A stretch of 64,000 bases of DNA, taken from positions 10,416,001-10,480,000 of the forward strand of contig NZ_CP085193.1 in the NCBI RefSeq assembly GCF_024298965.1. The letters are read 5' to 3'. The translations under genes were made by a program, and so were the position numbers. Shown here in pieces: positions 17,098 through 25,180 of this stretch. Positions within the stretch are counted from its first letter, which is position 1. Each line of letters starts with the position of its first letter. The DNA is from Streptomyces rapamycinicus NRRL 5491. GTDB lineage: Bacteria; Actinomycetota; Actinomycetes; Streptomycetales; Streptomycetaceae. The notes beneath the pieces were generated by a model. The model had not been told where the DNA came from, did no database searches, and worked only from the letters and a program-made list of their open reading frames with translations.

Positions 17098-17571
17098 TCA
17101 ACTCGGTGCCGGGGCGGCGGTGACACGCCCCGACACCCGTCCTCTTCGGGCGATGACCGCGGTCACGGTCTTGCCCCCCGGCTCCTCGCGGACGGTCGTG
17201 GCCGTGGCCAGGCCGCTGATCATCGGCCAGCCGAACCCGCCACTCTCGCCGCGCACATCCGGAGTGCGCCGGCGCGGCGGTACCCGGCTGGCATCGCCGA
17301 CGGCGATGGTGACGGCGTCAGCGTCGGCCGACACGCGCAGCGAGCAGAACCGGCCGCCCGAGTGCCGTACGGCATTGGTGACCAGCTCCGAGACGACCAG
17401 CATCACCGCGTCGGCGGCGCCCTGATCGGGCGCCGGACGCAGGCCTTCCAGAAAGGTGCTGGTGAGATGTCGTGCGTGCGCGGCGGCTTCGGGGCGGCAT
17501 TCCAGGGTCTCCCGCACCGCGGACGGCGTGGCAGCCGTCCGCTGGGCCGTGGCGGTGTGCATGACGCTCAC
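17098..17571 (-). CDS. ATP-binding protein of the anti-sigma / RsbW-like HATPase family
   Basis: The 157-residue protein is a single GHKL ATPase domain. It has an N-box (LVVSELVTNAVRHSGG), a G1-type Asp in VGDASRVPP and a lid GGFGWPMISGL. Streptomyces encode dozens of such small kinases, most thought to act as anti-sigma-factor switches or their relatives. No partner anti-anti-sigma or sigma gene is adjacent. Confidence 0.85.
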   Translation of the reverse strand: MSVMHTATAQRTAATPSAVRETLECRPEAAAHARHLTSTFLEGLRPAPDQGAADAVMLVVSELVTNAVRHSGGRFCSLRVSADADAVTIAVGDASRVPPRRRTPDVRGESGGFGWPMISGLATATTVREEPGGKTVTAVIARRGRVSGRVTAAPAPS

Positions 17572-17651
17572 CTCGTTTCATCGGATGTGTATCGCGTGGT
17601 TGGCGGTTTCCACGCGCTTACCCGATGCGGCGCTCCCGAAAAGGGGCGTCC

Positions 17652-18240
17652 TCAGGATCCCTTTCCGTAGGTGCGCGGTGCCGAGGTCGAGGGCGGCAGA
17701 CCGCCGTTGAAACGGGTGTCGACATAGTCGGCGAACTGATAGCGGCGCGGGGTGAGCTTCAGCTTCGCGAAGGTGTCCGCGATCTCCTGCTCCGAGGCGA
17801 CGGCGGGCTTGTCGACGGCGACGTACACCCGGGTGCCGTTGGTCCGCTTCACCGAGTCCAGCGCCACCTGGTACGGCAGCCCGGTCTCCTTGCCCCACAC
17901 CTCGGCCCACTCCTCGGGGTGCTTGTAGACCCAGTCCTGGGCCCGGCGCAGCCGCCCGAGATAGTCCTTGATGACCTTGACCTTCTTCTCGTCCTCGAGG
18001 GAGGAGGGGTTGGCCACCTGGAAGTTGAGGCCGTTGACCACTCCCTGGCCGGTGGTGAGGACCCGCGCGTCCGACTGGCGCAGCGCCTGGGAGGTGTACG
18101 GGTCCCAGACGGCCCAGGCGTCCACCTTGCCGCGGCTGAAGGAGGCCAGGGCATCGGCGGGCTGGAGCCGCGAAGCGGCGGAGTCCACTGCGTTGTCGGT
18201 GATGGCCGGTAGAGTGACCATATCTGCGTTGACCTGGGGA
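17652..18240 (-). pseudogene. Sulfonate-type ABC transporter substrate-binding protein, C-terminal remnant
   Basis: About 195 residues of the C-terminal lobe of an SsuA-like binding protein remain. Family features include KVDAWAVWDPYTSQA, RVLTTGQGVVNGLNF and the tail RYQFADYVDTRFNGG. The frame then runs into TnpB sequence without a start codon or signal peptide. The N-terminal part of the gene is gone, so no functional lipoprotein can be made. It belongs with the broken permease on the other side of the TnpB gene. Confidence 0.85.
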
Positions 18241-19528
18241 AACGGGTGAGGGGGGCGGGCTGCGCTTTGTTGCGTGCGTACAAGTTCCTGCTGCGCCCTA
18301 CGGCCCGTCAGACGGTCGCGCTGGGCGAGATGCTGCGGGATCACTGCTCGCTGTACAACGGAGCCCTGCAGGAACGCCGCGATGCCTACCGGCACGCCTC
18401 CAGGACGAGTATCAAGTACGGCGATCAGTCGGCCCAGCTCAAGGAGATCCGGGCGTTCGACCCCGAGCGTCAAGGCCGCTGGTCGTTCTCCTCCCAGCAG
18501 GCCACCCTGCGCCGCCTGGACAAGGCGTTCCAAGCGTTCTTCCGCCGCGTCAAGGCCGGTCAGAAGCCGGGATACCCCAGGTTCAAGGGCGTCGGCCACT
18601 TCGACACGGTGACCTTCCCCAAGGACGGGGACGGGTGCCGCTGGGACTCCACCCCCCACGACCCACAGACTCGCATACGCTTCCAGGGCATCGGTCACGT
18701 CCGCGTCCACCAACACCGGCCCGTACGCGGCCGGGTCAAGACCATCTCGGTGAAACGGGAGGGGAACCGCTGGTACGCCGTCCTCTCCTGCGACGACGTA
18801 CCAGCCGAACCCCTACCCGCCACGGGCGCAGTCGTCGGGATCGACATGGGTACCACGCACTTTTTGACCACCTCCGACGGCGCACACATCGCACGCCCCC
18901 GCTTCCTCGACCAGGCCGCCGACGAACTCGCCGAAGCGCAGCGGCACCTGGCGACGTTCCCCAAGCGCACCCGGCGGCGCACCAAGGCGCACAGGGCCGC
19001 CGTCCGCCGCGTGGCGAAGCTGTACGCGAGGATCCGGCGCCAGCGCCTGGACCACGCGCACAAGACCGCGCTCACCCTCGTGCGGGACCACGACGTGATC
19101 GCCCACGAGAAGCTGAACACGGCGGGTATGACCCGCGCCCCCCAACCCAAGCCCGACCCCGACGCGCCCGGCACCTTCCTGCCGAATGGGGCCGCGGCCA
19201 AGGCGGGCTTGAACCGCAGCATCCTCGACGCGGGTTGGGCGCAGTTCCTGACGATCCTGGCGAACAAGGCTGAGAGTGCCGGTCGCCTCGTGGTCGCGGT
19301 GGACGCGCGCAACACCTCCCGTACGTGCCCGCCCGGCCTCGGAGGCTGCGGGCATGTCGCGAAGGAGAACCGCGTCACCCAAGCGAAGTTCGCATGCACG
19401 GCGTGCGGCTTCACCGCGCACGCGGACCACGTCGGAGCGACGAACGTCCTCGACAGGGCCGGGCTGGCCCTCTGCGACGCTGCTTAGCCGGCGGTCCAGG
19501 AAGCCCGCGCGGTTACGCGTGGGTGGAG
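18241..19528 (+). mobile_element. TnpB-only element (IS605/IS1341-like) inserted in an ABC transporter locus
   Basis: The element consists of a tnpB gene and short ends, without a TnpA transposase. Near the right end an 8-bp hairpin (19504-19511 with 19516-19523, loop GTTA) is followed by GGAGTCAC, like the subterminal structures and guide-RNA scaffold of this family. The right boundary falls at the permease stop codon. The left boundary is set only by where the binding-protein homology stops, so both ends are approximate. Confidence 0.65.
18246..19487 (+). CDS. tnpB: TnpB RNA-guided nuclease-like protein (IS605 OrfB family)
   Basis: The frame is intact at 413 residues, normal for the family. 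It begins with the LRAYKFLLRPTARQ pattern. The RuvC triad is visible as Asp200 (GIDMGT), Glu288 (AHEKLN) and Asp394 (AHADHVGATN). The zinc-finger region has CTACG at its second half, but the first half reads CPPGLGGCG instead of the usual CPxCG, four residues longer. TnpB proteins are RNA-guided DNA nucleases that help IS elements persist. The start could be the GTG at 18246 or a TTG some 20 bases later. Confidence 0.9.
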   Translation: MRGAGCALLRAYKFLLRPTARQTVALGEMLRDHCSLYNGALQERRDAYRHASRTSIKYGDQSAQLKEIRAFDPERQGRWSFSSQQATLRRLDKAFQAFFRRVKAGQKPGYPRFKGVGHFDTVTFPKDGDGCRWDSTPHDPQTRIRFQGIGHVRVHQHRPVRGRVKTISVKREGNRWYAVLSCDDVPAEPLPATGAVVGIDMGTTHFLTTSDGAHIARPRFLDQAADELAEAQRHLATFPKRTRRRTKAHRAAVRRVAKLYARIRRQRLDHAHKTALTLVRDHDVIAHEKLNTAGMTRAPQPKPDPDAPGTFLPNGAAAKAGLNRSILDAGWAQFLTILANKAESAGRLVVAVDARNTSRTCPPGLGGCGHVAKENRVTQAKFACTACGFTAHADHVGATNVLDRAGLALCDAA

Positions 19529-20196
19529 TCACTGCAGCAGCAGCCTCTCCTCCAGAGTGCGGACGATGAAATCGGCGAGCAGGCCGAGGGCGGCGTAGAC
19601 GATCAGGCAGACCACGATCACATCGGTCTGGAAGAACTCCCGCGCGCGATTGAGCAGAAAGCCGATCCCGTCATCGGCGTTGATGGTCTCGCCGAAGACG
19701 AGCGCCAGCCAGGCGGTGGCGAGGGAGTAGCGCAGCCCGGTCATCGCGCCGGGGAGCGCCCCGGGCAGCACCACATGGCGGATCAGCCCCCAGCGGCCGA
19801 GCCCGAGCGAGTTCCCGGCCTCGATGAGCTGGGCGTCCACACCGCGGATGCTCGCGTAGACGTTCAGCTCGCGTCGACGAGATCCTCACCGAGCCGGGAC
19901 AGCCCGGAGACCAGCGCGAGCGAGACACCGATGACACCGCCGAGCGCCAGCCCGATCAGCACCCGCTGTACGGACACCAGCATGGCGTGCGGGAGGGTGC
20001 CGTCCTCGAGCAGGCCGGAGGCGGTGTCGGCGATGGTGCCGGGGGAGGCCAGGGTGTCGGAGGGCAGCACACCGGTGGCGCTGGACACCTGCCAGAGCAC
20101 CAGCAGCAGAAGGGGTCCGGTCGTACGGCGCAGCCATCGCGGCACGGTGCGGCGGCGCGCGGAGAGCGGCACGACCGGTTCGAGAACCGGGGACAT
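19529..20196 (-). pseudogene. Sulfonate-type ABC transporter permease, internally deleted and 3'-truncated
   Basis: Two frames make one SsuC-like permease. From 20196 the N-terminal half reads to GLSRLGEDLVDAS and stops at 19864. The other frame resumes at LNVYASIRGVDAQL and carries the EAA-type loop (EAGNSLGLGRWGLIRHVVLP) and the last membrane segments. Normal relatives have about 40 residues between these points, so roughly 120 bp seem lost with a frame change. The last codons RLLLQ and the stop abut the TnpB element, so the tail is also cut. Confidence 0.85.
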
Positions 20197-20328
20197 GGGG
20201 GCTCCACAAGGGGGTACGCCTCGATGCCGGTACAGGGCCGTACCCGCCGTACGACACGACGATCAGCACGGTACGGCGGAACGGGACCGAGGCGAGGGGG
20301 AGGAGAGGCGAGGGAGGGGGGAGAAAGG

Positions 20329-20412
20329 TCAGCGGAGGCCGGGACACGCGGCGGACGCCACCCGCAGCAGGTCGATATGACCGCGCGTGGTGAGCAGGGC
20401 TGACGTAGACAT
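20329..20412 (-). CDS. Cysteine-type leader peptide (27 aa) upstream of the sulfonate transporter
   Basis: The short frame from ATG 20412 to TGA 20329 encodes a peptide containing RGHIDLLRVASAAC and ending CPGLR. The pattern [HV]-I-D-L-x-R-V-A-x-A-x-C is the hallmark of leader peptides placed before sulfur-assimilation genes in actinobacteria. There, translation through the Cys codon reports cysteine supply (cysteine-responsive attenuation). It lies 133 bp before the permease start, the expected position. This gene is below usual length cut-offs. It now leads a dead operon. Confidence 0.8.
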   Translation of the reverse strand: MSTSALLTTRGHIDLLRVASAACPGLR

Positions 20413-20513
20413 GACCTCGAAGCTAGCGAGGACGTCCAGAACCGGTCAACGGTGTCTTGCCCCTCGGACCTTTGTTGCGGGAGTTTTACGCGTCGGCGTA
20501 TCAGGATGGTTCC

Positions 20514-20933
20514 ATGAGCACATTCCGTACCCACACCATCAGCGTCACCACCGGATCCACCGAGACCGTCGCCGACCTCACCGCCGACTGCGAGTCGTAC
20601 CTGCGCGAGGTGGCGGACGGCGGCGACGGCCTGCTCAACGTCTTCGTCCCGCATGCCACGGCCGGGATCGCCATCCTGGAGACGGGCGCCGGCAGCGACA
20701 CCGATCTGCTCTCCGCCCTACGCGACCTCCTCCCCGCCGACGACCGCTGGCGCCACCGCCACGGCAGCCCCGGCCACGGCCGCGACCACGTACTCCCCGC
20801 CTTCGTACCCCCGCACGCCACCATCCCGGTCATCGGCGGCAGGCTGGCGCTGGGCACCTGGCAGTCGGTGTGCCTGGTCGACACCAACCAGGACAACCCC
20901 GACCGCCAGGTGCGGCTGAGCTTTCTGGGCTGA
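20514..20933 (+). CDS. YjbQ family protein (secondary thiamine-phosphate synthase enzyme family)
   Basis: The 139-residue product matches the YjbQ/UPF0047 fold throughout. Conserved features are VFVPHATAGIAILETG, the HxxGHGRDH stretch and GTWQSVCLVDTNQ. E. coli YjbQ has weak thiamine-phosphate synthase activity; the true role is unclear. The start at 20514 was chosen because family homology begins there; the frame is open 19 codons further upstream. It is intact, in contrast with both flanks. Confidence 0.9.
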   Translation: MSTFRTHTISVTTGSTETVADLTADCESYLREVADGGDGLLNVFVPHATAGIAILETGAGSDTDLLSALRDLLPADDRWRHRHGSPGHGRDHVLPAFVPPHATIPVIGGRLALGTWQSVCLVDTNQDNPDRQVRLSFLG

Positions 20934-20960
20934 CGTGGGGGGTGACACGGGCTGACGTGG

Positions 20961-21080
20961 TCAGTCCCGCAGGCCCGCCAGTGCCGCCGCCCGGTGGCGC
21001 AGGGCGAACGCGGCGGGAGCGACGACACCACGGCGAGTGCCGCGCACGCGGCCACGGCCGCGCCGATGGCCGTCCAGGGG
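20961..21080 (-). pseudogene. C-terminal remnant of an FtsX-like ABC permease
   Basis: On the minus strand a hydrophobic segment, TAIGAAVAACAALAVVSSLP, is followed after a frame change by AAFALRHRAAALAGLRD and a stop. That tail resembles the C-terminal end of MacB/FtsX-type permeases of Streptomyces. Nothing of the rest of the gene remains. The family assignment is tentative. Confidence 0.4.
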
Positions 21081-21082
21081 CC

Positions 21083-21193
21083 GAGGCGGCCGTGGGAAAG
21101 CACATCGGCAGCATCCTCACCAAGCTGGACCTTCCTCCGGCGGAGGAGGCACATCGCAGGGTGCTGGCGGTCCTCGGCTGCTTGCGGGCGTGA
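21083..21193 (+). pseudogene. C-terminal remnant of a LuxR-type response regulator
   Basis: The last 36 codons of a NarL/FixJ-type regulator remain: EAAVGKHIGSILTKLDLPP, then HRRVLAVLGCLRA and stop. This is the recognition helix and tail of the usual HTH_LuxR domain. The receiver domain and most of the HTH are absent. It is joined head-on to the remnant of an ABC permease. Confidence 0.7.
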
Positions 21194-21223
21194 CGCGGAG
21201 GACGACCGGGAGGACCGGCCCGG

Positions 21224-21608
21224 CTATCGCTTGCCCGTGAGGTTCTCCATCACCTCGTGGACCTCATCCGGGGTGAGCGGGCCGACGGGGAGTGGCCGGC
21301 GGACGGCCTCGGTGCGCAGCCCGTCGAGGAGGAAGGCGATATTGCGGCGCCAGGCGGCAGGGGCCGTGCGGGGGGTGGCCCGGGCCAGCGCCGGATCGAC
21401 GGCCTGCATCCGGCAGAGCTGCTCGATGTAGTACGCGAACCCCTCCCAGGCGTCCTCGCACGACAGAGCCCCTTCGGCGATCTCCTCGAGGCGCTCCGCC
21501 GCCAAGTCGGTCACCACCTCGTCGATGAGCGCCTCGCGGGTGCCGAAGAGGTTGTAGAGCGTTCCGTGGCTCACCCCGGCCCGCCGGGCGATCTCCTTCA
21601 GCGGTCCG
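21224..21608 (-). pseudogene. TetR family regulator lacking its N-terminus
   Basis: From about 21608 the frame reads GPLKEIARRAGVSHGTLYNLF, the recognition helix of a TetR HTH, and continues through a normal C-terminal domain to 21224. The preceding helix and start codon are missing. The first ATG/GTG inside the frame (near 21574) would begin inside the HTH. The N-terminal loss coincides with that of the SDR remnant on the opposite strand. Confidence 0.75.
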
Positions 21609-21624
21609 GATGCGGGCCGACGCG

Positions 21625-21992
21625 CAACGAAACGCGGAGCGCGGCGACGGCGCCTTCCTGCTGACCCAGGGCTACTCGGCGGCGCAGCCGATACCCCACC
21701 TCAGCGGCGTGGGCCCGGTGATGGCCGCGCCCGCAACTACCTGTACTCACTCCATGGTGAGCTCGCCGGCACCGGCGTCTACGCGGGCACCCTCACCATC
21801 GGGGCCATGATCGAGCGCAGCGATATGGCCGAGTCGGCCACCGTGGCCGGGGCCGACTCCGAATTGTTCGCGGACTTCCCGGTCGCCGACCCGGACGACC
21901 TCGCCGAGCACTACTGGGACATGTACGCCAAGCGCGACCGCGTCGAGCAGTTCCACCCGGAGCCCCCGGCCCCGCGAACCACCGCCGGGTGA
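21625..21992 (+). pseudogene. SDR family oxidoreductase, C-terminal remnant with a frameshift
   Basis: The segment begins GDGAFLLTQGYSAAQPIP, as in the strand preceding the SDR active site. Near 21730 it changes frame, and it then continues NYLYSLHGELAGTGVYAGTL and DPDDLAEHYWDMYAKRDRVE to the stop at 21992. The cofactor-binding N-terminal half is missing. It was probably the target gene of the adjacent TetR regulator. Confidence 0.75.
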
Positions 21993-22017
21993 CCCGCGGG
22001 GGACTCGGCCTCCGCGG

Positions 22018-23361
22018 CTACGCCCAGCAGCCGTTGACCGTGGCGGCCAGGCCGTCGAGGGTGTCCTTGGTGGCGGCCGGGTCGGCGGAGGACTGGTTCT
22101 CGATGAAGGAGAACACCTTCCACCGGCCGTCCTCCGCCTTCGTCAGGCCGCTGAGCGCGATGGCGCCGGTCAGCGTGCCCGTCTTGGCCTTGACCTGGCC
22201 GACGGCGCACTGGGAGTCCGGGGTGTCGAAGCGGCCCCACTCGGGGCCCAGGGTGCTGCCCGCCTCGCCCGCCACCGGCAGGCCCTCGTCGATGGAGCGC
22301 AGCAGCCCGCTGTAGCGCGGGTCGGTGAGCAGGTCGAGGATGTCCGCCACGGTCCGCGCCGGGACGCGGTCCGCGCGGGAGAGTCCGCTGCCGTCGTGGA
22401 TCTCGAAGTTGTCCATCGAGACCCCGTAGTGGCGGCTGAGGACGTCCCGCACCACGGCAGTGCCGTCCTCGTAGGTGGCGGGCCTGCCGGCGCCGAGCGC
22501 GGTCATGCGCAGCACCGTCTCGGCGATGTCGTTGTCGCTCTTCTTGAGCATCTTCTTGATCGTCTCGGACAGCGTGGGGGACAGGTGCTGCCCCACCGGG
22601 ACGTCCGTCGCCGAGGCCGTGCCGCGGGTGACCTCGCCGTCGACCGTGACGCCCTGGTCGGCGAGTTGCTGGGCGAAGACCTTGCCCGCGTCGATGGAGG
22701 TGTCCGCGGACAGCTTGCCGTCCACCACCAGGGAGCGCACCGGCGACACCTGGTCGTCGTAGTAGGAGTCGTTCCAGCCGGTGGCGAGGGTCGGCTCGGG
22801 GAAGAGGCTGTCGTCGATGCGGACCTTCACCGAGTCCAGGCCCCCGAGCTTCACCCCGGCGGCGGCCGTCTTGGCGAGTTCGGTGAGATCGGCGGTGGTC
22901 AGCATGCGGTCGCCGCCGCCGATGAGGGTGAGCGTGCCGTCGCCGTAGACCACCTTGGTGGTGAAGCGGTGCTCGGGGCCGAGCACGGTCAGCGCCGCCG
23001 TGGCGGTGGCCAGCTTGGCGTTGGACGCGGGCATCAGCGCGGTGTCGGCGTCATGCCCCCAGATGACCTTGTCGGACGCGGAGTCCAGCACGATGCCGCT
23101 GAAGGTGTCGCCGAGATTCGGGTTCTGCGCACGGGTGTTGAGGTTCTCCGCGATCCGCTGCTCGGCGGGGTCCAGCCCGTCGGCGGCCACCGACTGGGCC
23201 GTCGTGGTGGTCTTGGTGCTCTTGTCGGCGGCGAGTGCGGACGGAGCGGACAGCAGCGCGCCCGTGACCGGGACGGCCGCGATGATGAACGCGCGGCGCA
23301 CGGCGAGGCTCATGGGCTTGGCTTTGCGATGACGCCCGGTGGACGAGGTCGCGCTGGACAT
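22018..23361 (-). CDS. dacB: D-alanyl-D-alanine carboxypeptidase/endopeptidase (PBP4 type, peptidase S13)
   Basis: About 447 residues from the ATG at 23361, which follows GGAG; a GTG at 23409 would add 16. After a cytoplasmic basic stretch and a signal-like segment ending SALAA come the penicillin-binding motifs: SxxK as PASNAKLAT, SxN as KKSDNDIAE, and KTG as VKAKTGTL. PBP4-type enzymes trim the D-Ala from cell-wall peptides and cut cross-links outside the membrane. The length and motif spacing are normal. Confidence 0.93.
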   Translation of the reverse strand: MSSATSSTGRHRKAKPMSLAVRRAFIIAAVPVTGALLSAPSALAADKSTKTTTTAQSVAADGLDPAEQRIAENLNTRAQNPNLGDTFSGIVLDSASDKVIWGHDADTALMPASNAKLATATAALTVLGPEHRFTTKVVYGDGTLTLIGGGDRMLTTADLTELAKTAAAGVKLGGLDSVKVRIDDSLFPEPTLATGWNDSYYDDQVSPVRSLVVDGKLSADTSIDAGKVFAQQLADQGVTVDGEVTRGTASATDVPVGQHLSPTLSETIKKMLKKSDNDIAETVLRMTALGAGRPATYEDGTAVVRDVLSRHYGVSMDNFEIHDGSGLSRADRVPARTVADILDLLTDPRYSGLLRSIDEGLPVAGEAGSTLGPEWGRFDTPDSQCAVGQVKAKTGTLTGAIALSGLTKAEDGRWKVFSFIENQSSADPAATKDTLDGLAATVNGCWA

Positions 23362-23669
23362 GGGGGGCTCCGGGGCGCGTAGAGGGACATGGGGGGTGAA
23401 ACGAAGCACTCACTTTAACCGCAGCTGATCACCTTCGTCCCGTCGGTCCGTGGATATGTGGTGAAGCCGATGCGCAGATACGTCACTGCACCGACTCCTC
23501 CGGCTATTTACGAGATGTTGCGACCACCGTTGAGAACGATCGCCTCGCCGTCCGTATCCATCGGCGTCGGGCTGTGCCCTCCACTCCGGGACGGGTGGGG
23601 GAGCGCGCTCCGACGTGGCCGAGGGCAGGGCGTCCCCGGCGTACGAAGACTGCCGATGAGGGGCGAAGG
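23362..23669. other. Intergenic region between divergent dacB and DUF1996 genes
   Basis: The 308 bp hold the two divergent promoters. No convincing further gene, clear operator or RNA structure was recognised. Short frames here lack family resemblance. Confidence 0.5.
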
Positions 23670-25100
23670 ATGAGGAACAAGAAGAGACACAAGCGATCCA
23701 GGGTCATCGGGCTGACCGTGGTCGGAGTGACCGCACTGGCCGTGGGTGGCGGGGCTCTCCTGATGACCGACAACGATGCTTCCGCCGCCCGTCAGCCGAC
23801 CGGGCGGCAGGCGCCGGCGCGGGCGGCGATGACCGTCAAGTGTCCGGACGCCGCGACCCGGCTGGCGAGTGTGCCACAGCAGGCGCGGCCCACTGTGGAC
23901 AAGGAACTGGCCACGATGGACAGCCAGGTGGCCGACGCCTACAAGCAGTTGGCCGCGCGCGGCCCCGGCGCCGACCGGGACTGGGTGCGCACCCGGGTGC
24001 TGGAGCCGCTGACCGCCCAGCGGCGTGGCGCGCTGAACCGCATCGGGAACGAGATCGGCCGGGTGGCGAGCCGCCCGTCCGGCCTGGACACGATGGCGTC
24101 CTGCACCGTGCAGGAAGCGCCCGGCTCCGCCGCCGCACCCGCCGCCGCTTCGGCGGGCGCAACCCCCGCCGCGGGAACGGCCGCCCCCGCCGCTCCGGCC
24201 GCGGGCGGCCAGGCGCAGTCCGGCCCGGTGCGGGCGGACTTCGTGGACATCCGCAAGGTGAAGCCGAACGTCAAGAACCCCCGCAACCGGGGCAACGCCT
24301 CCCGCGGCACCTTCTCATCGCGCTGCGGACGCAATGAGAACAAGCACTTCAACTCGGACAACGTGATCGTCGCCCCCGGTGTGTCCAACGGCGCCCACCA
24401 CATGCACGACTACGTCGGCAACCGCGACACCGACGCCTTCTCCACCAACGACAGCCTCGCCGCCGCCGGGACCACCTGCACCAACGGCGACCGCTCCACC
24501 CACTACTGGCCGGTCCTGCGGCTCCAGGACGGAACGAAGGAGGTCGACGCCGACGCACCCGGCGGCGGCACCGAGGGCAACATCGGGCGGATCCTGCGGC
24601 CGACCACCGCGTCGATCACCTTCCGTGGCAGCGCGGTGTCCAAGGTCGTGGCGATGCCCAAGTTCCTGCGCATCATCACCGGCGACGCCAAGGCGTTCAC
24701 CAACGGCACGGCCAACGCCAACGCCTCCTGGAGCTGCACCGGCTTCGAGAACCGGCAGCTGAAGGACAAGTACCCGCTCTGCCCGAAGGGCAGCAAGGTG
24801 GTCCGTACGTTCAAGTTCCAGAGCTGCTGGGACGGCAAGAACGCCGACAGCGCCAACCACCGCACCCATGTGGCGTTCGCGGACGCCAAGGGCGCGTGCG
24901 GCAAGGGGTTCAAGGCCATTCCGCAGCTGATCCAGCGGATCACCTACAAGGTCGCACCCGGCTCGCTCTTCGCGGTCGACAGCTTCCCCGAGCAGCTGCA
25001 CAAGCCGGTGACCGACCACGGCGACTTCATCAACGTGATGTCCGGCTCGCTGATGAAGAAGGCCGTGAAGTGCATCAACACCGGGCGTAAGTGCGGCTGA
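23670..25100 (+). CDS. Secreted DUF1996 domain protein
   Basis: The 476-residue protein starts at the ATG at 23670, after GGGGCGAAGG. An N-terminal basic region and hydrophobic stretch (VIGLTVVGVTALAVGGGALL) form a signal or membrane anchor. An Ala/Pro-rich linker spans about residues 150-185. The DUF1996 domain follows to the end with its His-rich NGAHHMHDYVGN motif and conserved Cys pairs. DUF1996 proteins are secreted in fungi and actinomycetes, with no established activity. Convergent with the next gene. Confidence 0.88.
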   Translation: MRNKKRHKRSRVIGLTVVGVTALAVGGGALLMTDNDASAARQPTGRQAPARAAMTVKCPDAATRLASVPQQARPTVDKELATMDSQVADAYKQLAARGPGADRDWVRTRVLEPLTAQRRGALNRIGNEIGRVASRPSGLDTMASCTVQEAPGSAAAPAAASAGATPAAGTAAPAAPAAGGQAQSGPVRADFVDIRKVKPNVKNPRNRGNASRGTFSSRCGRNENKHFNSDNVIVAPGVSNGAHHMHDYVGNRDTDAFSTNDSLAAAGTTCTNGDRSTHYWPVLRLQDGTKEVDADAPGGGTEGNIGRILRPTTASITFRGSAVSKVVAMPKFLRIITGDAKAFTNGTANANASWSCTGFENRQLKDKYPLCPKGSKVVRTFKFQSCWDGKNADSANHRTHVAFADAKGACGKGFKAIPQLIQRITYKVAPGSLFAVDSFPEQLHKPVTDHGDFINVMSGSLMKKAVKCINTGRKCG

Positions 25101-25121
25101 CGGCCGCTGCCCGCAAGGCCC

Positions 25122-25158
25122 GGTGCCCCGGCCGGACTTCAGATCCGGCCGGGGCACC
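25122..25158. terminator. Strong two-way terminator
   Basis: A perfect 15-bp GC-rich stem (25122-25136 with 25144-25158) and a 7-nt loop separate the convergent DUF1996 and carboxypeptidase genes. Confidence 0.8.
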
Positions 25159-25180
25159 GCCCATGTGTGGTTCAGCCGGT

